Counted from the first letter of the stretch, positions 1 to 8,798 are shown. The stretch is 64,000 bases of DNA from Komagataeibacter melomenusus (GCF_013155395.1 NZ_JABJWC010000006.1:1-64000), one strand, 5' to 3'. Program-made: numbers and translations. The notes: generated by a model from the sequence alone, not told the origin.

Positions 1-73
1 GGTCCGTTTGCTTGCCAAGGCACAGCGGTTCCATTTTCGCCCATTGGGCATCCGTCAATATCAAGCGATCCAT
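1..73 (-). CDS. IS5-family transposase, N-terminal fragment (cut by window edge)
   Basis: Reading leftwards from an ATG at 73-71, 24 codons are open to the window edge. The peptide begins MDRLILTDAQWAKMEPLCLG, which matches the usual start of IS5-family (IS1031/IS427-like) DDE transposases that are common in acetic acid bacteria. The catalytic residues lie outside the window. It sits just inside an apparent IS end at 127. The family call rests on about 24 residues only, but the LTDAQWAKMEPL motif is characteristic. Confidence 0.7.
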   Translation of the reverse strand, partial: MDRLILTDAQWAKMEPLCLGKQTD

Positions 74-127
74 ATGCAGTTTAAAGCACATCAGGGACCT
101 TGTGAAAAATCAATTCCAAACAGACCC
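1..127 (-). mobile_element. Terminal part of an IS5-like insertion sequence
   Basis: The sequence 114-127 (TTCCAAACAGACCC) upstream of the transposase start looks like the terminal inverted repeat of an IS5/IS1031-group element. It is followed by TGA (128-130), which fits the 3-bp TNA target duplication of that group. Immediately after TGA the second half of a dispersed hairpin repeat starts, so the element appears to have landed in the hairpin loop. The other IS end is outside the window, so the target duplication cannot be verified here. Confidence 0.55.
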
Positions 128-172
128 TGAAAAAAGGCGGCACCCAAAAACTTCTATTTTTTCAAAGCCCGC
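128..172. repeat. Dispersed intergenic repeat, copy 1 (half, interrupted by IS)
   Basis: The segment reads TGAAAAAAGGCGGCACCC followed by AAAAACTTCTATTTTTT. It is the right half of the hairpin-plus-tail repeat also seen near 12153, 17844, 20432, 22331, 25784, 26541 and 63553. The left arm (GCCTTTTT) is missing because the IS end adjoins the loop. Confidence 0.6.
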
Positions 173-1511
173 ACGCCTGCATCAGCACGCACATCGCAAG
201 CCCCACCACGCCGATCAGCGTTTCCAGCACGGACCATGTGCGCAGGGTCTGCGGCACGCTCAGCCCCAGCGCATCGCGCACCTGCCAGAAGCCGGAATCA
301 TTCATCGGCCCGAACATGACCGCCCCCGCCCCCGTGGCCAGCACCACAAGCTCGGGCGAGACCGTGCTGCCATGCGCCATGATGGGCGCCACGATGCCCG
401 CCGTGGTGCTCATGGCCACCGTGGCCGAGCCCACCGCCACCCGCATGCCCGCAGCCAGCCCGCAGGCCAGCACCAGCAGCGGCACGTGCATGTCCACCGC
501 CGCACGGGCGATCACGTCCGAGATGCCGCTCTCCATCAGTTCCGCGCCAAAGCCGCCGCCTGCCCCGATCATGAGCAGCAGCCCGGCCAGCGGGCCAAGG
601 CATTCACTGGAATACGCCAGCACCTTCTCGCGCGTCATGCCGCGCCGCAGCCCCAGCGTCCAGAATGACAGCAGGGCCGCCAGCGCCAGCCCCACATTGG
701 GGTCGCCCGCAAAGCGCAGCGCCTGCACCCATGCCCCCGGCTGCGGCCCCATGAAGCGCGTGGCAGACCCCGCCAGCATCAGCACCATGGGGGCAAGAAT
801 GGTGAACAGGGTGATGCCAAAACCCGGCAGGCTGGCGGGGTCGCGCGGCGTATCGACCCCATGCGCATGCGCGGCCTGCGCCCCGGCATCAACTGGCAGG
901 CGCGGCACGATGAAGCGGGCATAAAGCGGACCGGAAATGATGGCGGCAGGCACGCTGACCACAGCCCCCATCCAGATCAGGCGGCCAATATCGGCATGGT
1001 AGGCCGCCAGCGCGAACATGGTGCCGGGATGGGGCGGCATGTAGCCCTGCACGACTGAAAGCGCCGCCGTAACCGGCAGGGCCACGTGCAGGATCGGCAT
1101 TTTTGTCTGCCGCGCGATGGAAAAGGCCAACGGCACCAGCACCACGAAGCCCACCGTAAAGAACACTGACAGCCCCACCAACAGGCCGATCACCATCATG
1201 GCCCAGTCCAGCCGCCCTGGCCCGGCCAGCGCCACCACGGTCATGGCGATGCGATCCGCCCCGCCTGACACCTCGAGCATCTTGCCCAGCATGGTGCCCA
1301 GCGCAATGACCGAGGCGATCTGCCCCAGCACCTGCCCCGCCCCTTTCTCGAACGTGTCCACCACATGGCTTGCGGGCATGCCGGCGGCAAAGCCAAGCAG
1401 CATGGAGGCAAGGAACAGTGCCAGGAACGGATTGAGCTTGCACCGCTCAATGAGGAAAACGACAACGCATATGGCCGCAACCGCCAGCAGCAGGGCCATT
1501 CCGACCGACAT
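162..1511 (-). CDS. gntP: GntP-family gluconate:H+ symporter
   Basis: A 449-aa polytopic inner-membrane protein with about 12 hydrophobic segments, the normal length for the gluconate/GntP (Gnt) permease family. Recognisable stretches are the N-terminal segment VVVFLIERCKLNPFLALFLA, the central GYMPPHPGTMFALAAYHADI loop (conserved PPHPG) and the C-terminal FGPMNDSGFW. The start is supported by AGGAGAGG about 7 nt upstream. It is the last minus-strand gene after the efflux operon but is separated from it by a 16-bp stem-loop repeat, so it may be transcribed separately. Gluconate uptake suits an organism that oxidises glucose in the periplasm. Substrate is inferred from family only. Confidence 0.85.
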   Translation of the reverse strand: MSVGMALLLAVAAICVVVFLIERCKLNPFLALFLASMLLGFAAGMPASHVVDTFEKGAGQVLGQIASVIALGTMLGKMLEVSGGADRIAMTVVALAGPGRLDWAMMVIGLLVGLSVFFTVGFVVLVPLAFSIARQTKMPILHVALPVTAALSVVQGYMPPHPGTMFALAAYHADIGRLIWMGAVVSVPAAIISGPLYARFIVPRLPVDAGAQAAHAHGVDTPRDPASLPGFGITLFTILAPMVLMLAGSATRFMGPQPGAWVQALRFAGDPNVGLALAALLSFWTLGLRRGMTREKVLAYSSECLGPLAGLLLMIGAGGGFGAELMESGISDVIARAAVDMHVPLLVLACGLAAGMRVAVGSATVAMSTTAGIVAPIMAHGSTVSPELVVLATGAGAVMFGPMNDSGFWQVRDALGLSVPQTLRTWSVLETLIGVVGLAMCVLMQACGL

Positions 1512-1541
1512 CCGATGCCTCTCCTTTCCTGCCCGGCGCCC

Positions 1542-1581
1542 AGGGCCATTCCACTGAACCCTGGCTCAGTGGAATGGCTCT
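1542..1581. repeat. Stem-loop repeat, family B copy 1
   Basis: An imperfect inverted repeat with 16-nt arms (15 of 16 pair) and an 8-nt loop. The arms read AGGGCCATTCCACTGA and TCAGTGGAATGGCTCT. It supplies the stop codon region of the NodT-like gene and separates it from gntP. A near-identical copy lies at 13735-13774. No T-run follows, so it is not a classical intrinsic terminator. Confidence 0.75.
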
Positions 1582-3019
1582 AGTGCGAAACCGGCGTCGC
1601 CGCCTGCCAGCCCCCACCCAGCGCGCGGGCCAGCTGAATGGTGGCCTGCGTGCGCAAATCCTGATTGGACAGCACCGCCGCCTGCGCATCGAGGGCCTGC
1701 ATGCGGGCCTGAAGCACGTCGCCAAGCGTGCGCTGCCCACCGGCATACAGACCGGCCAGATCATGCGCAACCTGGCCTGCCTGCGCCTGCGCGCGCGTCA
1801 GTTCCACATCGCGGGCATCGAGGCCGAGGCGGTTTTCATACCCGTCCTCCACCTCGGCCAGCGCATGCAGCAGGCTTTTGTCATAACCCGCCACCGCCGC
1901 GTCGAGCCGGGCGCTGGCGGCATGGATGCGCGCCTGCACACGGTTGGCGGTAAAGATGGGCAGGTAGGTGGTCAGCGCAATCAGTCCCCCCGTGCCCGAC
2001 ATGCCGGGAATGCCATCAAAGCGCAGTCGGCCGTCGCCACCAAAGAACTGCAGCCCGAAGCGTGGCAGCAGGTCGGTCTTGGCACTCTTGAGCCGGTTGA
2101 GCGCCGCATCCACCTGATCGCGCCGGGCGCGCACGTCGGGCCTGCGCTCGAGCACCGTGTCCGGCATCTGCCCCACGGGGGCGGGCGGCACGAAATAGGC
2201 CGGGGGCGCGGCAGGTACCGGCAGCCCCTCCGGCACCTGGCCGGACAGCACGGCAAGCCTGCGGCGCATGAGGTCGAGCTGGGCCACCAGAACGGGCCTG
2301 CGCGCCTTCATTTCCGAGAGTTTCTGCTCGATCAGCCGCACATCCGCCGCCGTGGCCTGCCCCGCTGCAAAACGCGCCTGCCCGTAGGCGTGCAACTGCC
2401 CAAGTGTGGCGATGGCCTGATCGGTCAGGGCGATCTGGCGCTGCACACCCTGGGCGCGCAGGTAGCTGTCGGCGGCATCAGCGGCGATGACCATCTGCAC
2501 GCCATGGAAATATTCTTCCTCCGCCTTCACGCCATCCTTCGCGGCCTTCGCATCGGCATGGCGGCCGCCAAACAGGTCAGGCTCCCACGAGGCGGCAATG
2601 CCCGCCAGATGGCCATCGGTGCCCGGATCATTTGCGGGCAGGCTGTATGGATTGCGCCAGTCCATGCCCCCGCCCATCATGTCGCCCGTGGCGCCCACGG
2701 TGGGGTACAGCGCCGATTTTGCAATCGTATGCATGGCGCGCGCCTCGCGCACGCGGTCACGCGCAATGCGGATGTCGGGGCTTGCGGCCAGCGCGGTCTC
2801 GACCGCCTGCGTCAGCCCCGGATCATGCCACGCCTCCCACCAGCGCGTCAGATCGGTAGGGGCCTGCGCGCCCGCCAGGCCCGCCTGCGTGAACTGCCCC
2901 GCCACCGTTACGTGCGACGCGGGCGCATGCGTGCGGAAGGGCGAGCACCCCGCCACAAGCCCCACGGCCACCGCAACACGTCCCATGCGGGCGGCCCGCG
3001 CCAATCTGTTCCTCATCAT
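1580..3019 (-). CDS. NodT/TolC-family outer-membrane efflux lipoprotein of ABC efflux operon
   Basis: A 479-aa outer-membrane factor. The N-terminus has a signal peptide ending in a lipobox (VGLVAGC), so it is likely lipid-anchored and trimeric. Two OEP repeats follow, with typical phrases such as TRWWEAWHDPGL, RIARDRVREARA, PDTVLERRPDVRARRDQVDAAL and AEVEDGYENR. Its ATG overlaps the stop of the upstream ABC permease by 4 nt, giving a translationally coupled operon. It would be the outer-membrane exit duct for the pump encoded by the three genes upstream. Substrate is unknown; a MarR gene heads the operon. Confidence 0.88.
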   Translation of the reverse strand: MMRNRLARAARMGRVAVAVGLVAGCSPFRTHAPASHVTVAGQFTQAGLAGAQAPTDLTRWWEAWHDPGLTQAVETALAASPDIRIARDRVREARAMHTIAKSALYPTVGATGDMMGGGMDWRNPYSLPANDPGTDGHLAGIAASWEPDLFGGRHADAKAAKDGVKAEEEYFHGVQMVIAADAADSYLRAQGVQRQIALTDQAIATLGQLHAYGQARFAAGQATAADVRLIEQKLSEMKARRPVLVAQLDLMRRRLAVLSGQVPEGLPVPAAPPAYFVPPAPVGQMPDTVLERRPDVRARRDQVDAALNRLKSAKTDLLPRFGLQFFGGDGRLRFDGIPGMSGTGGLIALTTYLPIFTANRVQARIHAASARLDAAVAGYDKSLLHALAEVEDGYENRLGLDARDVELTRAQAQAGQVAHDLAGLYAGGQRTLGDVLQARMQALDAQAAVLSNQDLRTQATIQLARALGGGWQAATPVSH

Positions 3020-4143
3020 TCCTGCCTTGCCAACATGGATCTGAAGCGCATGAGCGCGAATACAAGAAATACGATGCCCGTCACGGTTACGGTCAGCAGC
3101 GGCAGCGCGATCGCCCCCAGCCCGGCATCACGGTACAGGATGGCCTGCGACAGGTTGACGAACTGCGTGGTGGGCAGGAAGCGCACCACCACCTGCATCA
3201 CCTGCGGCATGCTTTCCACCGGGGTTGCCGCACCCGACAGCAGGTACGCCACCGCATAGACCGGCACCACCAGCAGCCCGAACTGCGGCATGGTGGGCGC
3301 AACCGTTGCCAGCATGATGCCCAGCGCCGTGGCCGAGAACAGGTACAGCAGCGAGCACGCGGCAAACAGCGTAACCGAGCCCGCAATCGGCACGCCCAGC
3401 CACACATGCACCACCAGCCACAACGAGATGATGGCGCCCACGAAGATGACCAGCCCGTTGGTCACGATCTTGGCCACCGCGATCTCGCTCGCGGTTACAG
3501 GCATGACCAGCAGGTGCTCGAGCGTGCCATGCTCGCGTTCACGGATCACCGCCGCCCCCACCAGCACGATGGACAGGATGGTGATGTTGGTCACGATCTG
3601 CATGACCGAGGTGAACCATTTCGATTCACTGTTGGGGTTGAAGCGGATGCGGCTCTGCACGGCAAAGGGCACCTGATCGATGGGTGAGGGCACATGCAGC
3701 ATGTCATCCACCTCCCCCATCAGGATCTCGTTGAGGTATTCCGTGCCCAGCCCGGCCTGCGTCATGGCGGTGGCATCCACGCGCAACTGCACGGCAGGCA
3801 CGCGGGCCGCCAGCACGTCGGACTGGAAATTGGGGGGGATATCGACCACGAAGATGTAGTCCCCCCTGTCCATGCCCGCGAGCGCCTCGGCCCGGTCCAC
3901 CATCACGGGTGGCTTGAAGTAGGGCGGCTGCACCGCATCGCGCATGCGGCGCGACAGGGGCGAGTTATCTTCATCAATGAAGGCGATGGTGGCGTTTGAC
4001 ACCTCCACCTTCACCCCGTTGGCCACCAGCAGCACGCCCGCGCTGAAGGCGAACACGATCAGCCCGAGCAGCACCCGGTCATGCACAAGGCTGCGCAGTT
4101 CCTTGCCGCACAGCAGGCCAACATTGAGCAGCCAGCGCATCAT
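3016..4143 (-). CDS. yhhJ: ABC-2 type permease (YhhJ-like) of efflux system
   Basis: A 375-aa inner-membrane protein. It has one N-terminal TM helix, a large periplasmic domain (about residues 45-170, containing VDIPPNFQSDVL) and five C-terminal TM helices from about residue 175, the ABC-2 permease topology. The phrase IREREHGTLEHLLVMPVTASEI is the conserved coupling segment of YhhJ/YbhR permeases. It lies between the RbbA-like ATPase and the NodT-like channel, with a 4-nt overlap to the latter. The order adaptor-RbbA-permease matches E. coli yhiI-rbbA-yhhJ. The start has two adjacent ATGs (4143 and 4140). Confidence 0.88.
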   Translation of the reverse strand: MMRWLLNVGLLCGKELRSLVHDRVLLGLIVFAFSAGVLLVANGVKVEVSNATIAFIDEDNSPLSRRMRDAVQPPYFKPPVMVDRAEALAGMDRGDYIFVVDIPPNFQSDVLAARVPAVQLRVDATAMTQAGLGTEYLNEILMGEVDDMLHVPSPIDQVPFAVQSRIRFNPNSESKWFTSVMQIVTNITILSIVLVGAAVIREREHGTLEHLLVMPVTASEIAVAKIVTNGLVIFVGAIISLWLVVHVWLGVPIAGSVTLFAACSLLYLFSATALGIMLATVAPTMPQFGLLVVPVYAVAYLLSGAATPVESMPQVMQVVVRFLPTTQFVNLSQAILYRDAGLGAIALPLLTVTVTGIVFLVFALMRFRSMLARQE

Positions 4144-4164
4144 CCGCTCAGGCTTCCTGTTTTT

Positions 4165-6921
4165 TCAGCAGCATGCGCGCAGCCAGCATGTAGCCTGCGC
4201 CAAAGCAGCCCAGCGCCAGGTACATCGGCCCGAAGCTCGCCCCCCCAGCCCCTTGGTAAAGCAGCCCAGGCTGATGAGCTGGTACCACGTGGCCGGAAAG
4301 CCCAGCCCCACGAGGCGGCTGATGCCCGTGAGCGTGGAGGCCGGATACAGCAGGCCGGAGAAATTGACCGCCGGGATCAGGCAGATGATGGACGTGCCGA
4401 AAATGGCCGCCACCTGCGAGCTGACAAAGGTTGAAATGAGCAGCCCCAGCCCCGTGGCCGAGAGCACGAACAGCACGCCCCCCAGCGAGAGCGCCAGCAG
4501 CGAGCCCTTGAGCGGCACCCCCATCACCACCACGGCCACGGCCACCAGCATGAAGTAGCTGATGGTGGCCAGCGCCACGTAGGGCGCCTGCTTGCCCATG
4601 AGGTACTGCCCTACCGAGGCGGGGGAGGCGTAGAGATTGACAATCGAGCCCACCTCCTTCTCGCGCACCACGCCAAGGGCGGTGAGCATGGTGGGGATGA
4701 GGATGAGGGCGAGCATGATCACGCCCGGCGTCATGGCGTAGATGCTGCGGAATTCCTGATTGTAGGAAAAGCGCGGCTCCACGGTGATGGGAATGACCGC
4801 GCCCTGCGGCATGGCCCGGCCCAGCGTTGCGGCATAGCCCGCCAGCACGCCGGTCACGTAGGCGCGCACATTGGCCGCGAGGAAGGGCACCGCGCCATCG
4901 ATGATGACCCCGACCTCCGGCCTGCGCCCGGCCTCGAGGTCACGCGCGAAGCCTGCGGGAATGTCGAGCGCAAGCTGCACCCTGCCATTGCGGATGTCGC
5001 GGTCCAGCGCATCGGCATCCGCCACAGGGGCAAGTTCATGGAAATAGGCGGAGCCACGGAAACTGTCGATCAGGTCGCGGCTGATGGTGGTGCGGTCATG
5101 GTCATCAACCGTAAAGCGCACGCCTTCCACATCGAACGAAATGCTCGAGGCCGCCACCACCAGCAGGATCAGCGGGCCGATCAGGGCAAAGGTCAGGCGC
5201 AGGCGGTCGCGCAGCAGCTCCACCCCCTCGCGCCGGGCAAAGGCCCAGGCACGCGGCAGCCACGCGCCCCCCACCGCGCCAAACCGCGCCGCCAGCCTGC
5301 CGCCCAGCGCGTGCCACCATGTGCGGGCCGCACTCTGGCGCGCAGGCGCGGTGGCATGGTCCTGCGCATCGGTCGCGGCCTCGGCATCCTGCAAATAGGC
5401 GATGAAGGCGGCTTCAAGGTTTGGGGCGTTGCGCTTTTTCACCAGTTCGGCGGGCGTGCCCACGGCCAGCACGTGGCCGCGATGCATGAGCGAGATGCGG
5501 TCGCACCGTGCCGCCTCGTTCATGAAATGGGTCGAGACGAAAATCGTCACATGATCCTGCCGCGACAGGCGGATGAGGTGCCGCCAGAACATGTCACGCG
5601 CGGCCGGGTCCACGCCGGAGGTGGGTTCATCAAGGATCAGGATTTCGGGGTTGTTGATGCAGGCGGCCGCCAGTTGCAGGCGCTGGCGGATGCCCAGCGG
5701 CAGGGAGGCGGGACTGACATCGGCACAGGCGCCGAGTTCAAACGATTCGATGGCCTGCGCCACGCGCTGCGCCGCCTGCGCTGCCGGAATGCGGTAAAGC
5801 CGGGCCTGCAACATGAGGTTCTGCCGCACGGTCAGTTCCTCATACAGCGAGAACGCCTGCGACATGTAGCCAATGCGCATGCGGGTTTTCATGTCGCCCG
5901 CCGTGATCTGCTCGCCAAACAGCCTGGCCGTACCGCTCGTGGCATCAAGCAGGCCGGTCAGCATCTTCATGGTGGTGGACTTGCCGCAGCCATTGGAGCC
6001 GAGGAAGCCGAAGATCTCGCCCCGGCTGATGGTGAAGCTTACGTCGCTCACCGCCGTAAAGCTGCCGAAGCGGCGGGTCAGGTGTTCGGCCTCGATGGCG
6101 GGCGGCCCGCCGGGATCGGCATAGGGCGGGATGACGAAGCCGCTGGCCTGCTGCCGCTTGCCCTCGGGCAGGAGCGAGATATACGCCGCCTCCAGCGATG
6201 TGGTGTGCGTGCGTTCGAGCACCTTTTGCGTCTGGTCGCTGATCAGCACCTTGCCGTCATCCATCGCCACCAGCCAGGCAAACCGCTCGGCTTCCTCCAT
6301 GTAGGCGGTGGAGACGATCACGGTCATGGTGGGGCGCTCGCGGCGCAACTGGTCCACCAGTGTCCAGAACTGCTGGCGCGAGAGCGGATCGACGCCGGTG
6401 GTGGGTTCATCAAGGATCAGCAGGTCCGGGTCATGCACCAGCGCGCAGCACAGGCTGACCTTCTGCTTCATGCCACCTGAAAGATGGCCCGCCGCGCGAT
6501 CGGGGAAGGGTGCGAGGCCCGTGGCATCGAGCAGGCGCTGGATGCGGGCATCACGCTCACGCGCATCCATGCCGAACAGGCGGGCGAAGAAATCGATGTT
6601 CTCCCACACCGACAGGGTGGGATACAGGTTGCGCCCCAGCCCCTGCGGCATGAAGGCGACACGCGGCAGGAACGCCTCGCGCGCGTGGCGATCGCCTATA
6701 TCGGCGCCCAGCACATCAAGCCTGCCCGACTGGAGCCTGCGCACACCCGCGATCAGCCCGAGCAGGGTGGACTTGCCCACGCCATCAGGCCCCACGAGAC
6801 CGATGGTGGTGCCCGCGGGCAGGTCCAGCGTCACATCCGCCAGCGCGGTGACCGCGCCATAGCGATGCGTGACCCCGGCAATGCGGATGCCCGGCGGGTT
6901 ATGGGGCGCGGCCTCGCTCAT
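4165..6921 (-). CDS. rbbA: RbbA-like ABC transporter: two ATPase domains fused to permease (C-terminus frameshifted)
   Basis: A 918-aa fusion. The first nucleotide-binding domain has Walker A GPDGVGKST (about 44-52), signature LSGGMKQKV and Walker B LLILDEPTTGVDP. The second has Walker A GSNGCGKST, a weak signature (LPLGIRQRL) and Walker B ILILDEPTSGVDP. An ABC-2 permease part runs from about residue 570. The last roughly 30 residues are aberrant: a 7-C tract at 4240-4246 (plus strand) shifts the frame. One additional base there restores a tail ending in MLLKKQEA with a stop at 4148-4150, 4 nt before the next gene, for a 924-aa product. Its start overlaps the HlyD-like stop by 4 nt. RbbA homologues were first described as ribosome-associated ATPases; here the context indicates an efflux pump. 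Confidence 0.88.
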   Translation of the reverse strand: MSEAAPHNPPGIRIAGVTHRYGAVTALADVTLDLPAGTTIGLVGPDGVGKSTLLGLIAGVRRLQSGRLDVLGADIGDRHAREAFLPRVAFMPQGLGRNLYPTLSVWENIDFFARLFGMDARERDARIQRLLDATGLAPFPDRAAGHLSGGMKQKVSLCCALVHDPDLLILDEPTTGVDPLSRQQFWTLVDQLRRERPTMTVIVSTAYMEEAERFAWLVAMDDGKVLISDQTQKVLERTHTTSLEAAYISLLPEGKRQQASGFVIPPYADPGGPPAIEAEHLTRRFGSFTAVSDVSFTISRGEIFGFLGSNGCGKSTTMKMLTGLLDATSGTARLFGEQITAGDMKTRMRIGYMSQAFSLYEELTVRQNLMLQARLYRIPAAQAAQRVAQAIESFELGACADVSPASLPLGIRQRLQLAAACINNPEILILDEPTSGVDPAARDMFWRHLIRLSRQDHVTIFVSTHFMNEAARCDRISLMHRGHVLAVGTPAELVKKRNAPNLEAAFIAYLQDAEAATDAQDHATAPARQSAARTWWHALGGRLAARFGAVGGAWLPRAWAFARREGVELLRDRLRLTFALIGPLILLVVAASSISFDVEGVRFTVDDHDRTTISRDLIDSFRGSAYFHELAPVADADALDRDIRNGRVQLALDIPAGFARDLEAGRRPEVGVIIDGAVPFLAANVRAYVTGVLAGYAATLGRAMPQGAVIPITVEPRFSYNQEFRSIYAMTPGVIMLALILIPTMLTALGVVREKEVGSIVNLYASPASVGQYLMGKQAPYVALATISYFMLVAVAVVVMGVPLKGSLLALSLGGVLFVLSATGLGLLISTFVSSQVAAIFGTSIICLIPAVNFSGLLYPASTLTGISRLVGLGFPATWYQLISLGCFTKGLGGRASGRCTWRWAALAQATCWLRACC

Positions 6922-7904
6922 TGCGGGGCATCGGCCACATCAAGGCTTGCGGGCCAACGGGCAGCGGGATCGGTGCGCACGTAGCCATCCCCCGTCATGC
7001 CCGCCTTGAGCACGCTGCCGTAACGCCCCGCCGTTTCGGGGCTGACCCGCAGCTTGACGCGATAGACCAGCTTGTCACGCTCGGTCGCGGTCTCGACATA
7101 TTTGGGGGTGAACTGCGCCTCGGGCGAGACGAAGGAAATAGTGGCCGGAATGACCTGCTGGTGCAGCGCATCAAGGGCGATGCGCGCCTGATCGCCCACA
7201 TGCAGCTGGCCTGCCTGCTGGGCGGGGTAGAACACGGTCAGGTACATATCCGCCGGGTTGAGCAGCGACGCCACGCGGCCACCGCCGGGCAGCACGGCGC
7301 CTTTCTCCACGATGCGGTATTCGATCCGGCCGGCCACGGGGGCGCGGATGGTCATGTCATCCTCGGCGGAGCGGGCCTGCGCCACCTGCGCCTGCGCCGC
7401 ATCGGCCACGGCCTGCGCGCCCTCGACCGCGCGCCCGGCAGCCTCCGCCGCCGCAGTGGCGGTGTCGAGACTGGTCTGGTGCTGGGTCAGTTCCATGTCG
7501 GAGACGAGATGCTGGCGGAACATGGTCTGCGCGTGGTCCATGTCGTGCCGTGCCAGGTGCAGCGTGGCCTGCCGCGCATCGCGCTCGGCCTGCGCGCGGG
7601 CCACATCCGCCTGTGCGGCGCGCAGGTGGGCGCGGGCGGCATCAAGGCTGGCACGCGCGCTGATGTCATCCTCGCGCGCCAGCACCTGATCGGCGGCAAC
7701 GAGATCGCCCTCATTGAAATCCAGTTCGGTAACGCGGCCGGGATATTTGACCGCCACGTCAATGCGGGCGAGTTCCAGCCGCCCGTTGGCGCGCGCCAGC
7801 CCCGGCGGCAGTTCGCCCCTGTGCTGCACCACGTACCACCCCACGCCACAACCTGCCGCCACAACGACAAGCCCCGCGCCAATGGCTGCGTCACGCCACC
7901 TCAT
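6918..7904 (-). CDS. HlyD-family periplasmic adaptor (membrane fusion protein)
   Basis: A 328-aa protein when started at the ATG 7904-7902 (MRWRDAAIGAG). An upstream in-frame extension to 8048 would cross the MarR operator candidate and is unlikely to be coding. It has one N-terminal TM/signal anchor (about 6-26), then a biotinyl-lipoyl-like half (ARIDVAVKYPGRVTELDFNE), a long Ala/Gln-rich coiled-coil hairpin (about 75-165), and a second lipoyl half plus beta-barrel (IRAPVAGRIEYRIVEKGAVL). This matches YhiI/EmrA-type adaptors. The stop overlaps the rbbA start. It would bridge the ABC pump to the NodT-like channel. Confidence 0.87.
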   Translation of the reverse strand: MRWRDAAIGAGLVVVAAGCGVGWYVVQHRGELPPGLARANGRLELARIDVAVKYPGRVTELDFNEGDLVAADQVLAREDDISARASLDAARAHLRAAQADVARAQAERDARQATLHLARHDMDHAQTMFRQHLVSDMELTQHQTSLDTATAAAEAAGRAVEGAQAVADAAQAQVAQARSAEDDMTIRAPVAGRIEYRIVEKGAVLPGGGRVASLLNPADMYLTVFYPAQQAGQLHVGDQARIALDALHQQVIPATISFVSPEAQFTPKYVETATERDKLVYRVKLRVSPETAGRYGSVLKAGMTGDGYVRTDPAARWPASLDVADAPQ

Positions 7905-8037
7905 GCCATCCGCCCCCTGCTGCCGGGAGCGCACGGGCCGGTCGCAACGGGGGTGGGCAATACGATCATGGGGAGAACCTTCAAAGCCAATGCGGAGACA
8001 CCATAAGCAGGCAATTCTATACACCCGGGCGGCAAAA

Positions 8038-8059
8038 TGAACTGACATACATCAGTTCA
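8038..8059. promoter_or_regulatory. Palindromic operator candidate for the MarR regulator
   Basis: A perfect 8-bp inverted repeat, TGAACTGA / TCAGTTCA, with a 6-nt spacer. It lies in the gap between marR and the HlyD-like gene and overlaps the marR stop codon. Size, symmetry and position fit a MarR-family operator controlling the efflux genes downstream. No footprint data are available, so the assignment is inferred from position and symmetry. Confidence 0.55.
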
Positions 8060-8566
8060 GGGCAGGTTCTCGCCACAGGCCGCGGCCTCCCCCTCACGCA
8101 ATACGCCCTCCGCCTGCCGCAGCACCACGGCCAGCACCTCCATCATGGCCTGCACCCGCCCTGCCTCCACGCCACCCAGCACGCGGGCCTCCATGCCCGC
8201 GCAGGTGTGATGCAGGGCCGCGCACTTGCGCGTGCCGCGCGCGGTCAGGTGCAGGGTCTTGGCGCGGCGGTCAGCGGGGTCGGGGCGGCGCTCGATCAGT
8301 CCTTCCTCTTCCAGCAGGTCGAGCACGCGCACCAGGGCCGAACTGTCGGTGTTCATGGCATGGGCGAGCGCGCGCTGGCTGACGCCATCAGGCAGCATCA
8401 TCAGGTAGGCGAGCGGGCGCATCATCGCCATGCTCATGCCCTCCGGCCGCAGGGCGCGGTCGAGCACCAGCCGCCAGGTATTGGCCAGCCGCATGGTGAG
8501 GAAGGTCATCCGCATGTCCTGGAAACCCGTGCCCTCGATATCGGGCAGTGGCGAACGGTCGGTCAT
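8057..8566 (-). CDS. MarR-family transcriptional regulator
   Basis: A 169-aa winged-helix protein. The recognition region reads GVSQRALAHAMNTDSSALVR and the wing LIERRPDPADRRAKTLHLT, both diagnostic of MarR proteins. The start at 8566 is chosen because GGGAG lies 7 nt upstream; an extension to 8596 is possible. It is the first gene of the minus-strand efflux region and probably represses it through the palindrome at 8038-8059. Members often respond to phenolic or antibiotic ligands; the ligand here is unknown. A divergent FUSC exporter starts at 8799, so both could be co-regulated. Confidence 0.88.
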   Translation of the reverse strand: MTDRSPLPDIEGTGFQDMRMTFLTMRLANTWRLVLDRALRPEGMSMAMMRPLAYLMMLPDGVSQRALAHAMNTDSSALVRVLDLLEEEGLIERRPDPADRRAKTLHLTARGTRKCAALHHTCAGMEARVLGGVEAGRVQAMMEVLAVVLRQAEGVLREGEAAACGENLP

Positions 8567-8682
8567 GGGCACTCCCTGTGCTGGTTGGTCGGCCACATCG
8601 CCTGCCGCGCGATAGCACGCAAGGCGCGCGGGATCATGACCGTTTATGGAGATGGCTGCCCGGCGGCAGAACCGATAGCATC

Positions 8683-8716
8683 AATATAATTGACATGGCA
8701 CTAATTGTCATACAAT
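8683..8716. promoter_or_regulatory. Overlapping divergent promoters between marR and FUSC gene
   Basis: On the minus strand, -35 ATGACA (8711-8706) and -10 TATATT (8688-8683) are separated by 17 nt and point to marR. On the plus strand, TTGACA (8690-8695) and TACAAT (8711-8716), spaced 15 nt, point to the FUSC gene. The elements interleave, so RNA polymerase could not occupy both at once. Assignment is from sequence match only. Confidence 0.45.
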
Positions 8717-8798
8717 AAATTCCGGCGACGTACCTTTCTCTTCCCACCGCCTGGTTTATCAGGTAGCCCCTACGCCGCCGCCGGGAGTCTTTCGCCCA

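Noticed and set aside
7905-8048. N-terminal extension of the HlyD-like protein
   Set aside because: The extra 48 residues lack a signal or membrane character and overlap the MarR operator candidate; the ATG at 7904 fits the family better.
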